Shown: positions 1 to 10,718 of the stretch, piece by piece
Layout: each line of letters opens with the position of its first letter
How positions within the stretch are numbered: the first letter of the stretch is position 1
DNA from: Glandiceps talaboti
Lineage: Eukaryota; Hemichordata; Enteropneusta; Spengelidae
Reading direction: 5' to 3'
Assembly: GCF_964340395.1 (NCBI RefSeq)
Contig: NC_135554.1
Span: forward strand, 23,658,092-23,722,091
Length of the DNA: 64,000 nt
Notes under the pieces: generated by a model
What the model was told of the DNA's origin: nothing
The model's input: the letters and a program-made list of their open reading frames with translations, nothing else
The model's database searches: none
Translations under genes and position numbers: made by a program

Positions 1-18
1 TATCATACACAATGTGTG

Positions 19-30
19 CCCCCCCCCCCC
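19..30. repeat. Poly-C run
   Basis: Twelve consecutive C residues. Similar pure C or G runs recur at 14751 (G), 35985, 53612 and 57577 (C). They look like a genome-wide habit of this organism and are hotspots for length error, so exact lengths should not be trusted. Confidence 0.9.
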
Positions 31-524
31 ATTCCCTCCTGCTGTATCAAAATCAGGACTTCCCCTCCAGAATTTTCCTTGTTTGCTCCCCTCCCACTAC
101 CGATCGAACAAAATTGCCTGCAGCTTTTTGCAAGAACAGCTTCGTTGACTTCACCTAATGTTTATGAAAAATGAACCAGTAACTGTATAATTAGTCAGAA
201 GGTATTCCTATGAAGGTCATTTTGTTGTCGTAAATGGTTAAATATGCCTTGAAACTAGACTAGGCTTTGTACAAAGTGTCAACAACCTGTCCTGAAAAAG
301 ACAATTAAAAATGTCGAACAATGGACAAGTAGACATTTTGTCAAGTCGTTGCCCAAAGATATTAGTCAGGTCACTTCACTCTGTAATGTCCTAACAGGTG
401 GTGAAATAAGCACGGTTTCAGGTACGGTTATAACCAGAAGGGGTAGTTTCAATGAAATGTGTTTTTTTCTTAACACCTGGATAGCTGTTAGTTAACTCTC
501 GGTCATTCTGATATAGCAGGGCAC

Positions 525-648
525 GAATTTAACTTGTTGGCTTGGTAAAATGGTAGTCAGATTTCGCCAGGTGAACTGTTCCAGTTGTACTTTTCCATTG
601 ATTTCCATTGATCTAACAGACTACCACATTATAAACTTGGTAGTCAAA
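525..648 (+). repeat. Dispersed repeat D, copy 1
   Basis: This stretch is the inverted partner of 60411-60514. Shared blocks in the same order, reading this strand, are AATTTAACTT, GGCTTGGTA, GGTAGTCAGATTT, TCCATTGATTTCCATTG, TCTAACA and ACTACCA. The two copies are about 60 kb apart and clearly diverged, which suggests an old interspersed element. I cannot assign a superfamily. Confidence 0.65.
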
Positions 649-1138
649 TATTCCTGAATATATAACTTTGTGTACTATTTCTAATACTTATATTACACTT
701 ACAGTATGGAGAAAGTGTAGTCTGGATGCCGTATGATTTCTAACTAAACTACGTCTGGTCAAAGTCCCTCAATCAGCACAAAAATTTGTTCATCCAATCA
801 GTGAACCCCAACTGTTAACTGTTAACTGTTACAACCCCAAGTGTATAATTAGCATCCTGAGCTGACAAATATACCATATTTGGACATTATATAACTGCCC
901 CAATAAACACTAACTGTACAGTATGAGGGACTGTGTTATTGGTTACAATTTTGTGATTGATTAACAAAGACATGATGTTAATGACTGTGTGGGTGGCTGT
1001 GGATGAATTTTAAATTGCATCTCATACATCTGAGATGAGGACTTCTAGAGTAATGACTTTGACTATACTTGGAGCGGAGGTGTAAATAGTAACAATACTG
1101 TATAGTATAGGAACTAGACTAGGAGAGGTGTATAAATA

Positions 1139-1356
1139 CTGTAAACCTACATGTACATATTTTCACTATAGTATTAGAAAATTTTGCGATTTTAGTCTTG
1201 AGCTAGTTCTCAATGACTAATTTTTACTTTATGTAATTATGAGACAGGTACATTGTGTTCATGTACAAGAACACATTTTAGTCACTACATATGTTTGCAT
1301 TTATATTTTCTAGTGAAATAAGTGAATATATTTCTTTAGCCAAAATTTCCAGGTAT
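1139..1356 (+). mobile_element. CTGTAAACC inverted-repeat element, copy 1
   Basis: A short element of about 215 bp that starts CTGTAAACCTA and ends AAAATTTCCAGG. It shares the internal words AGAAAATTTT, CATTGTGTTCATGTACAAGA and CATTTTAGTCAC with copies at 10505, 39814 and 54136. In the better-kept copies the 3' end is the reverse complement of the 5' end (about 20 bp), so this is a small terminal-inverted-repeat, non-autonomous DNA element. This copy has lost the last bases of its right end. No coding capacity. Confidence 0.7.
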
Positions 1357-2005
1357 CTTGAGCCAGGGCAGTGAATCAGCTACAGATACAACAATAGAAT
1401 TGAATGAGATACTTGACACATGCTTCAGAATTAATACCTGTACCATCACAAAGCTTTAAACGTGATTTATCAGACATTAATTTGTCATTAATTCCTATGG
1501 ATTTTACTAAAGACCGAAGTGCTACACAACAGTTGAATTATATGTAGTATAGCAACTAGAATTTGTCCTAACAGTATAAGTTATTGTAAACAAACTACAG
1601 AACCCAAGGTTCTGTACAAATTAACAGTGCAGAGTAAGAATACATGTTATCACGTCATCTCATTACCTTAAAAGGAAATGGTGCTTCTCTAGGGTGTGAC
1701 AGCAATAGTGAAATACAAGTTTTAGGAGTAGAGGATTATGATAGTGAAATACAGGAGGGCTTATTTGGAGTGTAATCCATTCAAGCCAGGGCTTAACTTA
1801 TTGTGACTCAGATTTGATAGACGTATCTGTATAGTATTGTATTGCATGCTAAAGGTTAGTGCACTGGTACCAATGTAACCCATACACATTGTTGATCCTC
1901 AGTTTCTCATTTTGTGTAAATAATTAGCTTTTTGTTCAATATGTTATACTTTTTTTGCTAGTGATCCCCATGATATAGCATAATCATAGACTTTATACTG
2001 AAGTA

Positions 2006-2545
2006 GAGTTGATGGATGCCAGCCTGGTACAAATTCAGTGCATCAGTCTAGTGATTGGAGGGTCCGGACCCATATTCAAGTCCCACCTCTGGCCAACTTT
2101 CTTCTTCTCGTTTGCTACATTTGGCAATGAGGAAAACTGGGCATGCGTCATCATCTGCAGTGTGTTATACCTTGTGGTTGGGAAGGATTCCCAAAGTTGA
2201 GAAGGCAAGAGAATGTCGTAGAGTCAGTTGACACCAGGCTGGGTAGCATGGTTTGGTAACTGCATCTGTCTATAAGTGACCAGAGGGTCCCATATTCGAG
2301 TCCCACCTCTGGCCAACTTTTCTTCTTCTCGTTTGCTACATTTGGCAATGAGGAAAACTGGGCATGTGTCCTCGTCTGCAGTGTGTTATATACCTTGTGG
2401 TTGGGAAGGATTCCCAAAGTTGAGAAGGCAAGAGAATGTCGTAGAGTCAGTTGACACCAGGCTGGGTAGCATGGTTTGGTAACTGCATCTGTCTATAAGT
2501 GACCAGAGGGTCCCAGGTTCGAGTCCCAGCTCTGACCAACTTTTC
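2006..2545 (+). mobile_element. Three tandem tRNA-derived SINE-like units
   Basis: Three head-to-tail units of about 220 and 223 bp. Each carries a tRNA-like head with an A-box-like TAGCATGGTTTGG and a B-box-like segment. The body is shared (TTTGCTACATTTGGCAATGA, GGTTGGGAAGGATTCCCAAA). Only the last unit keeps a good B box (GGTTCGAGTCCC, from about 2517); the first two read CATATTCAAGTCCC and CATATTCGAGTCCC. The first and third units are partial, so it may be one and a half to two elements expanded by unequal exchange. The first two units are about 95% alike in the body, so the duplication is fairly recent. Not a functional tRNA: the T-stem does not pair well. Confidence 0.7.
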
Positions 2546-3137
2546 TCCCTGTCATTTAATACTGCAATAACATTGTTAACATTTGAACCTAGACAGTGTG
2601 AGTTTTATGGCAGATGTAGGAGTACCACAACTTTAGATCAATGATGAGTTATACAAACATTTGCAGATATAGTACATGTACATGTACATGTATCCACACA
2701 ACATAATCTTTATGCATTTATATCTTTGCAATGCATACATTGTCATTGGTAGGGCTTTGCGTGTAATATCACCACCAAGCAGAACTGAAGTCAAGATTTG
2801 GCCATTAGGCATGTGGCGGTTCTGAAATGTTGGAGGGATTCACTTTCGTCCTTCGTCCATTGGAGTACACATATATTCTGTTACAACTAAGAATTTACCA
2901 TTCATAAGAATAGTTATTAGTTATTGTTCTGTAGCCTTTGATTTGATATTTTTTATGTAACGTGTATCTCTTTTAATATAATAATCAGCATGTTCAGGTC
3001 GGGATATCATAACCGGTTGTTGTTCGATTTCTCAATTATGTAAGGTTAGAATTTAGGTTAGTGAACTCAGGTTGTATGTACAGCAGAATCATCTGGTCTT
3101 TGCAGTGTATATAGAACATTATCTACGTGTAGAATGT
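2546..3137. other. AT-rich DNA, nothing gene-like
   Basis: No exon, RNA or mobile element is seen. It holds a short ACATGT run at about 2671-2693, the commonest low-complexity word in this window. Confidence 0.5.
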
Positions 3138-3257
3138 CTTAAAGGGCTATGTTTCAGTCTCGGGTTATTGCATTGATATTATCTTAATAAAGATTACATA
3201 GGATCATTTGTTTTGTTCTGGACTAAACGTGATTCTATAGTTCTGCCATGCAATTGT
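3138..3257 (-). repeat. Fold-back family B, single arm
   Basis: Read on the minus strand this matches one arm of the element at 5195-5510: GGCAGAACTATAGAA, then GTCCAGAACAAAA, then GATCCTATGTAATC, then ACATAGCCCTTTAAG. Other single arms lie at 29703 and 32272. An isolated, diverged arm. Confidence 0.55.
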
Positions 3258-5190
3258 TTTTCATACCTGCATTGTAGATTGTAATTCTGATCTGAAGTGC
3301 TATACGTAAAGTTGACTGCTATTCTTACGTGTAAAGGTCCTCAGTAGGTCTTTAAGAATGGTGGTCAGCTTTACGTACAAGACTTTGAGATTGCATTTCA
3401 AAACCTCTATGTAGTACATGTAGTGGATCATTCTTGCAATAGATGAGTAGCTCACAATCAATTTTACCATTCAATGAATACATGTAGTACCATTGTCACT
3501 GAATAAACAATTTCGCTGGCTCCTCTTTACCAGTATCCCCCATGAGTCCAGTTACTGGCACCCATTAGCTGAGAACAACTCTATGAAAAAAAGGGTTATG
3601 AACAGATGAATGCTAATGTTACCAGTAGGAGGCTTTGTAAATATGAGTGTAATACATTTAGTGATAGAAAAGAAACAATGGATGGCGAAAGGTTGATCGG
3701 TTTTTAACAGTGTTTGTATACTCTAAGAGCTATTCATGTTTGACAGTGCTACTCAGTTACCTGTTATCTTTGCAGAAGAGTTTTGATTTAGTTGCTTTAC
3801 TAGTTGTCAACCTTATGCCATTTTGAATTTAGTCATCAACTCCCTTGCATAGAAATATTCCTAACATGTCTGTAGACACTGAGTTTGTTTATATGAAGAA
3901 ATAGAATGCATCCCTAAAAAAGAAAAGAATTTTTAGACATGATAAATATACACATGTAATGTAGGTCAACAAAATTTCTGTTTTAAGGGGCCAGTCAGAT
4001 GATGATTATTGAGGCTTGATATACAAGGTTGGATCTTTTCAAGTGACAATACTTACTTAGATCAACAAAATTATATAGTTAATCCCCATGATACTCTTGT
4101 CTCCTTGAAATAAACCTTGTCCTATTACTACTGACTTGTACCATTAACTATTTAGTTTCCATCATAGAAATTCCATCTGGACATTTGCCAATCAAGATAA
4201 TTAATCGTTTTAATCCAAGCCTACACTTGTACCTGCTTGTCATGTCATGGTGATCATAACTGAATTGCTCGCTTGCTTTTGCTACGTAGTAGTTGTAAGC
4301 AATGGGTGTAATTCATACAAAATATACATGACGATTTATACAGTACTGCCCAAAAGACTTGGTTAAAATACATCCATAAGTTATCATTTGTCAGAAAAAT
4401 AGTCAGGACCTAACACCTTTGGAGAAGATGTTTTTTCTGTTATACACATTACCCTTTTTTACACTGCCAAAATGAGTTGCTGTGAGAATTGCCATAATGT
4501 TGAACTCAGGTTGGAAATTAATTCAAAATACTAGAGATTTTTACTTTGCCAATCATTCCATGAATAAATTTCTAATTCCTAATCTTATTCTCATTACTAC
4601 CATGTTTGCCTTGATCCTATATAAATCAAATGATATCTAGCAGATCTGTATTTGTACAATAGGAAAAGAGAGAAAACTTGTTTTCTGTAAATACTAGTTT
4701 GGTTTATTTACTACATGTACCATGCATGTGATATAGATGTGTTAACAGATACATGTAGGTGTTATCTGTGACCTGCATATGTTCTCAAAACCTAATTTCT
4801 AAGGGGCAATAATAATTAATTGAGCTTATGCCACATTTTTCCTCCTGATGTAGACTTCCTATGGTATCTGTGCTCCTTATATAGAAGACGTACATTGTTG
4901 GTAACTATGTGAAATGACCCTAGGAAACCATGTACACAGATGAATAACCTCGGTAATGTCACTGACTGACTTACATCAATTTACGTACAGCAAACTGTTG
5001 GCGAACTAATACATTTTATATGTTTACAACCCTATCTGCCAACTCAACAAAACAACTGGTCACATTCTGGCTTACCTTGATTTTGACGTTTGGGATTATT
5101 TTGAAAGTGAACTGTAACTTGTTTACACATCTATGATCCAGACATCGTCCAAAATCCCAGTTGCCTGGCAAGTCAAGCAAGGAAGGACTG
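3258..5190. other. AT-rich DNA, nothing gene-like
   Basis: No frame of note, splice-bounded segment or repeat structure was seen on either strand. Many TACATGTA words. Confidence 0.45.
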
Positions 5191-5194
5191 TTTA

Positions 5195-5510
5195 AAGGCC
5201 TATGTCAAGAGTAGGATTAAAATTTATGTTGTCTGGCAAAGCTGTACAAAAGTTGGTCCGGAACAAAATGATGATCCTAATCAATCCTTATGGCTTCCCA
5301 CATACAATAGCACTAATGCAAGAACCCTGGATAGAATTATGGGCCTTTAAAGTCCCTTTTTTGGAAACCCACATTCTCGCTTTAGTGCTATCCTATCAAT
5401 GGAGCTACATGGGGTGTAAGGATTACATAGCATCATTTTTTTTACTCAGGACCAACTTTTCTATAGCTTTGCCAGACAGATGTTTTTCTCACCTGTACTT
5501 TAATTAACCC
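5195..5510 (+). mobile_element. Fold-back element, family B
   Basis: The left half contains GTCTGGCAAAGCTGTACAAA, AGTTGGTCC and GATCCTAATCAATCCTTA. The right half is its reverse complement (TAAGGATTACATAG, GGACCAACTTTTCTATAGC, TTTGCCAGACAGATG). The arms are about 75-95 bp around a centre near 5350. An open frame of about 100 codons crosses the element in one frame, but it reads through both arms and resembles no transposase, so it is taken as non-coding. Confidence 0.7.
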
Positions 5511-6447
5511 CTCTCCAGATGAGCCTTTGAACTGATTATATTATCGCATAAGTCTGATGTTTAATAGAGAAGTAAAATGTACAATGCATGTGTGCTTGGT
5601 TCAACTCAAATCGGCCGCTACACTATACATGTGTACAGTGTACAGTTATCAAAGAGCTCCTATATAGAACTTAAAATAGCTAGCCCCCCTCCTGGGAATG
5701 AATGGATATGACAATAGTTTTTCAAAAGTCATGGGATGCCAAGGATTATTTCATACAAAATTTGGTATAAAAGAGCTATAAAAAAAGGATCAAAACAGAG
5801 CATGCACTGTCCTTTCTTTACGTCCATATAATGTTCTTTTATTATAGAGAGGGGAGATGTTAAGGTTGGGTCATCCTTTGTAGATGTTGTGTTTACTCTT
5901 ACAAAGGTAGACATTTTGTTTTCAGATGCTTGCCATGCGGCAACATAAATGGAAAGAATCCATTGCTTTTTGATATAAAACAAAGGTCAGTGATCGTTCA
6001 CTATAGTTATATAAAAGTAAAGTGTATTACACCTTCTATGATAAACTATGTACATCATAGTTCGGTGTATAATTGTATTGACTATAGTTGGATAGTATAG
6101 TCGTGGGTCCTTTTTGTTACCTTATTTTTGCATACATGTCACCTTTTCTATTACATGTATAAGATCAAATTGCAGAATTGATCGATCCTATGCATCAGAT
6201 TTTAAATCAGATAGATTTTATACATTTATATATCAGAATACAGACTTTGCCCCAAAAAACAGATGATTTGGAGTCATAATTTTCATGTAGTTAGATTAGA
6301 TTGCCAATATTTGAAAGCTACTAGTATCTTGTGAAAACTATGATTTTGATGTGTGACACCACTTTTCCTTGCATGTTGTCCCACTATTACTATTAGCTTT
6401 ATTAGATCTGCCCTGCAAGTATCCAAAATGTTCATTGCATGTGCACA
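5511..6447. other. AT-rich DNA, nothing gene-like
   Basis: Apart from a small imperfect palindrome near 5620-5645 (TACATGTGTACAGTGTACAG) nothing is recognised. Short frames here are of chance length. Confidence 0.45.
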
Positions 6448-6884
6448 TTAAAGGGAAAGGTATAGCATGTAAATTCACTACAATAATGTTTAGTAAAAGT
6501 TTGGATGATAAACAAGATAAAAGGCATTGGTTTCATTCACTTTCTCTTATTAGTATAGAGTTGGTATGGATCCAAACTTAGGCGGATGTGGCATATAGAC
6601 TTTGCTAGGGAACTTCCAGTTAAACGTATTGTTGACTGCTGGTATTGTTATACAATACAATTACAGCTATAACAATAACAATAAAAACAGTGTACAATGC
6701 ATATAATGGAATTTGCCAAGCAAGGCCAGTACGTCACTTCCGCCACTTCCGCCCCAGTTTCCGAATCACTGCCAGTTCCATACTGATAACTGACAGTGAA
6801 CGAAACCAAATTGATGCATTTTATTTCGTTTAACATCCAGTTTTATTAAGCATGGTGCATTCACACTGTGTCCTTTCCCTTTAA
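6448..6884. mobile_element. TTAA-flanked terminal-inverted-repeat element
   Basis: TTAA lies at both edges (6448-6451 and 6881-6884). Inside them the element begins AGGGAAAGG and ends CCTTTCCCT, with imperfect inverted arms of about 120-150 bp. Compare GGATGATAAACAAGATAAAA near 6503 with the reverse complement of TTTATTTCGTTTAACATCC near 6818. The total is about 429 bp between the TTAA copies. A TTAA target and purine-rich termini are known for Kolobok-type transposons; piggyBac also uses TTAA but with different ends. The central CpG-rich patch (6725-6835) is explained by this element and not by an exon. Confidence 0.65.
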
Positions 6885-8172
6885 GACATGGTACATGTAA
6901 TAAAGTCTATTGTGTACTCTTCAATCAGGACAAGCTTCAGTAGTGTATGTAGCTGTGTGAGGTTACGACTGGACATTTCTATGTACATCAAATAGCAACA
7001 GTAAAAACATAAACACAGAATCTTTTAATTATGTGATCTTAGATTAAAGGAAAACAGATACATACTACCAGGCTTTTGAAAGTACTGCTTTGTGGTTGAC
7101 CAATTAATACACTATTTAAATATAACTGTCCTTTCAGGGTGAACTATTCAACAAATGTACATATTGTAACTATCATTTCAAGTGGTTTTCTTGCTTGCTT
7201 TAGTGATTTAGCTTTATGATGTGTTGGGTGGTGTCTGGACATGTGTTTTGTGGGTTATGGACTACTCAGTTTCTAGATTGCAAATGTACCTATTGTCTTC
7301 CTTGCTGTCACTCTCTGGACTGTATTGTCATAAGTGACAACTCATCTGTTGACTGAATTAGGTGCCTGCATTTACTTATCTGCAGCAGTGTGGGAAAGAA
7401 GGGGAAAGTGCCACAAGCTGAGTTCATAAGTGAAATTTACTTCAGTGCAAATATTCACATAAAACCTGTTCAGGTACAGTGATGTTGATGTGTATGCCTT
7501 CAATGGTATCATGTTCTGACTTTGTTCACAGTTGAAGACATTGGAAAACAAAACCAAACACTAGCAATGCCAACTGGACTGGATTGTTAATTCTAGTACA
7601 TAATATATAGTTGTGCTGTTATGATTTTATGAAAACGACAGAAATCATTTGCATAACAATATCATTTGTTGTCATGCAGATGGTTAGATATATACATTGT
7701 ATCATTCTACCGATTTCTAAAGTAAACAATCTTAAATGTTTACATAAATTGTTAGCCATTTTCAGTTTGAATTTAATAAAAGTTAAAGTTCACAAAGAAA
7801 TGAAAATGTCGAAGTTAAGTTAACTGTAGCTAAACAATGTGAAATTCAATCTTCTTACATGTCACGAAGTGTGTTGTGTGGGTACTAGCAGAAACTGAAC
7901 TCTTGTTTCCATGCTACTGCATCCAGAAGAAAAGGAATCAGAGTTCTTTGATCTTCAAGTGTTGCTGCTTGATTGAATCATTATGTCTGGTTTGACGGTG
8001 TATTTGTCTTTTGCACAACATCAAAAGAATGGGAAACAATGATAAAGAAAAAGTTTAAAATTAGGGTGGTTTCATTGTTTTTTGGACAGATGCCAACTTA
8101 GGTATTGTTTGTAGATCCAGGTTAACAGATATACATGTTTATAAAGTACTTGTGCGTATCCCTTTACACCAG
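6885..8172. other. AT-rich DNA, nothing gene-like
   Basis: No repeat or exon is recognised. Short open frames at 7372-7557 (minus) and 7611-7823 (plus) have AT-driven composition and no motif. Confidence 0.4.
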
Positions 8173-8272
8173 CCAGATTGTCGACAGTGTTCCATCCAAG
8201 GACGTAACCCATCGGGTCGTTTGATGAGACGTTATCCCAGCAAAAAACTGATTTGTGAATGTATACTTACAA
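8173..8272 (+). other. Candidate coding exon (unrecognised)
   Basis: A 100-base segment lies between a pyrimidine-leaning AG (ATCCCTTTACACCAG) and a donor reading CAA|GTAAGT. Frame 1 is open throughout (33 codons plus 1 base), starting PDCRQCSIQGRN and continuing RLMRRYPSKKLICEC. It carries about six CpGs in a CpG-poor neighbourhood. The encoded peptide is Cys- and Arg-rich, and I do not recognise it. At this base composition a 33-codon open frame is expected by chance about one time in ten, so this is only a candidate. Confidence 0.22.
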
Positions 8273-9482
8273 GTAAGTTATGAGCAAGTTGTAAAATTGT
8301 AGTGAATGCACTGCTTTTCTTTGTTGTTGAAGAAGAAATGCCAAAACTCTGATGGAGTCTGATGCAATAATATTGAGTTATGAGAATGTATGTACATGGG
8401 GGTTGAAAAATTAAGACTGTAGCAAACTTCTAACAGTTTCACTGTTTGCCCTCCAGTAGGTCTAATTGTTAATTCCTTTGATTGCTACAACAAAGAACAG
8501 GTTCAGATATCTGTCAAATGAGAAAGCTATACGTTGGATTTGAAAGAACATGCAAGCTAATGGAAAGGATAGGCTGACAAGGATAGAGTGAAAGAGCTTG
8601 TCTGTGACCAAGAGAGCAATACAGGTTAACTGTGTTTTTAGCCTCTAAGTGGTAACATTAATGCTATTTGATAGTTCAGAGACTAAATCTGATCTTCCCC
8701 ATTAGTTCGCTACTTAAAAGTCAATGACTTTTTTGGTCCTGCAAGTGTGTGTGTGTACATGTACCTGGATGTGTCCGTCTTTGGAGAACTACTAGTCAGA
8801 AGAATGCATGGATTATTGGTTTCATTCATGGATTTATTCAACAGAAGTCATTAAGTGTGAGGTAAAATGAAAATGCAGTTACAAATACAGTAATGTGTGT
8901 GCAGATTGAAGGCTGACAAGGTATACTTTGAGAAAAGCACAGCAGGCTTTTGTTCAGAGTTGCAACCATTCGATGACTGTCAGTCATTTGTGAGTACATA
9001 CCGGTACAAGAGCATTTACATTGATAGATTTGATGTCATCAAAGTTAAAAGTAAAGTGGTTTTTATACATCTTGACGTCATTTGTTCCAAGTTTGTTAGT
9101 TTTTCTTTGAGTAAGTAGTACTGTTAATTTCCCCAAGTTGTAAAAGTGTCTACTTTTGACGAAGCATAGAAAAGTGTTTCAGTCCAGTGAAATTACCAGA
9201 CCGTATCTTTTCATTCAGGCACGGAGCATCACTAATGCTTTGGTGATTTCATAGTCTGATAAAGCATTACTACAGCTGTCGGCACTGTGAATTGAGTAAA
9301 AAGGTCCACTCCACCTGTGAAACGGTATGCACCTAATATCGTACTGATATAGTTTGTGCATCCAGACGTGGTCCGATTATCTTTGTTGAACTATAATACT
9401 GACTTCTGATAGGAATGTTCAGTGTCACTGTTGTGTTGTCATTGTTGGACATTTGTGGGCGTTTACATGTATGTGTGTACAG
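8273..9482. other. AT-rich DNA between candidate exons
   Basis: It holds a short TG run at about 8747-8756 and small open frames (for example 8897-9118, plus) with no recognisable motif. Confidence 0.4.
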
Positions 9483-9556
9483 GTTATCAGATCAGATTCA
9501 GGGACAGTTTGGTATGCAAGGCCTTGACGTAGACCAGCTGAAAAATGTAGGCCAAG
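9483..9556 (+). other. Candidate coding exon (unrecognised)
   Basis: A 74-base segment after GTATGTGTGTACAG and before AAG|GTATAAG. One frame is open across it, reading LSDQIQGQFGMQGLDV then DQLKNVGQ, a Gln/Gly-rich composition unlike the Leu/Ile/Lys-rich chance frames around it. If the downstream AG at 9490 is used instead (exon from 9491), the frame is in phase with the 8173-8272 candidate. No family is recognised, and the donor is not ideal. Confidence 0.25.
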
Positions 9557-9947
9557 GTATAAGATCAATTTTTTTATTATAATTAGAACATTTGAATTGC
9601 AACATCTTTCTTTATAAAAAGTTTTATTTTTATTTTGAAGCATGATATTTAAATGAAAATTCTGCCACAAAAATGTGTTCAATGTGTACATGTAGGTTTT
9701 GCATAGATTCTATATGCTTGTTGATTTGGGATATTAGTATTACACACAATGTAAGGTATGGATAAATTAACAACAAGCACAGAATCTAGGTTAATGTGGG
9801 TTAGACTGTCCCATGGCTTTTCATGAAGAATTTTTCAAAGGGCTTTCAGTCATGTTTTTGCCAAAGGTATGAATAAATTTAGGCAACATTGTGGAGTTTA
9901 GCAGATTTATCGTCAATTGTAACTTTTCCTCTGAACCCATGCAGAAC
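9557..9947. other. AT-rich DNA, nothing gene-like
   Basis: No feature seen apart from an isolated AAAG|GTATGAAT donor-like string near 9874, without a convincing partner. Confidence 0.35.
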
Positions 9948-10350
9948 AAGGAACACTGACAATAGTCAAATCTACATCATTGAACAGTATACAATAACAG
10001 CTTAAGAAGGCAGTGATTTCGCCGAAATGTACTTGTTGTAGTACTAAATTATTTATGCCCTGAGTTGAGACTAATACAAGAAACACTGACAATAGTCAAG
10101 TCAACGTCTTTGAATCATACATGTATATACTAGTAGTAGTAATAGCTGAAGAAGACAGTGATTTAGCCGAAATATACTAGGTGAATTATTTATGCTTTGA
10201 GTTCAGAACTGATATATACAAGACAGTTGTCAAGTACAATAACAGCTAAAGAAGACAGTGATTTAGCCGAAATATATTGGGTAAATTATTTATGCTCAGA
10301 GTTCAGAACTTATACAAGAAGCACTGACAATAGTGTCTTGTAGTAAAAGT
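9948..10350 (+). repeat. Tandem array, 3 units, with a conserved GAAGA...GCCGAAAT core
   Basis: Three units of about 145, 100 and 95 bases share CACTGACAATAGTCAA, AATAACAGC, GAAGACAGTGATTTAGCC, GAAATATA and AATTATTTATGC. Their cores start at 10001, 10146 and 10246. The core has the layout of a hammerhead-ribozyme catalytic segment (CUGANGA, short helix, GAAA). It is degenerate, however: core 1 pairs GGC with GCC but reads CUUAAGA, core 2 reads CUGAAGA but the helix has an A-C mismatch, and core 3 reads CUAAAGA. Tandem hammerhead units are known in Penelope-like elements and metazoan retrozymes; membership here is inference. Confidence 0.6.
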
Positions 10351-10504
10351 ATACATGAACATGTATATTCTTAACTTGTGCTCTGTATAATTGTAGATAC
10401 ATGTATGTCACTATCAGTGGCTGTTTGTCACAGTTGCATGTATTATGATATTGACAGTGCTAACCTATTCAGAAATTGTTTTGCCATTGGGCCACATCAA
10501 CATA

Positions 10505-10718
10505 CTGTAAACCAAGATATTTTTGCTATTAGAAAATTTTGTGATTTTTTCAGTTTTCAGCTTGTTATTGAAGACTAACTTTCACTAATAGTAATAACCA
10601 GACTAGTACATTGTGTTTATGCACAAGAAGGCATTTTAGTCACCTTTTATTTTTGCGTTTTAGTTTTCCAGTGAAATAAGCAAAAGTAAATCTTTAGTAA
10701 AAATTGCCAGGTTTACAG
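10505..10718 (+). mobile_element. CTGTAAACC inverted-repeat element, copy 2
   Basis: It starts CTGTAAACCAAGATATTTTT and ends TTGCCAGGTTTACAG, giving terminal inverted repeats of roughly 20 bp. The inside contains AGAAAATTTTGTGA, AAGAAGGCATTTTAGTCACC and CCAGTGAAATAAG, shared with the other copies. About 214 bp, non-coding and complete at both ends. Confidence 0.75.

Noticed and set aside
2006-2545. Functional tRNA genes
   Set aside because: A- and B-box-like words are present but T-stem and acceptor stem do not pair; better explained as SINE.
5202-5507. 101-codon plus-strand frame
   Set aside because: It crosses both arms of the fold-back element and resembles no transposase.
6645-6836. Exon-like frames on both strands in a CpG-rich patch
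   Set aside because: The patch lies inside the TTAA-flanked inverted-repeat element; composition comes from the element.
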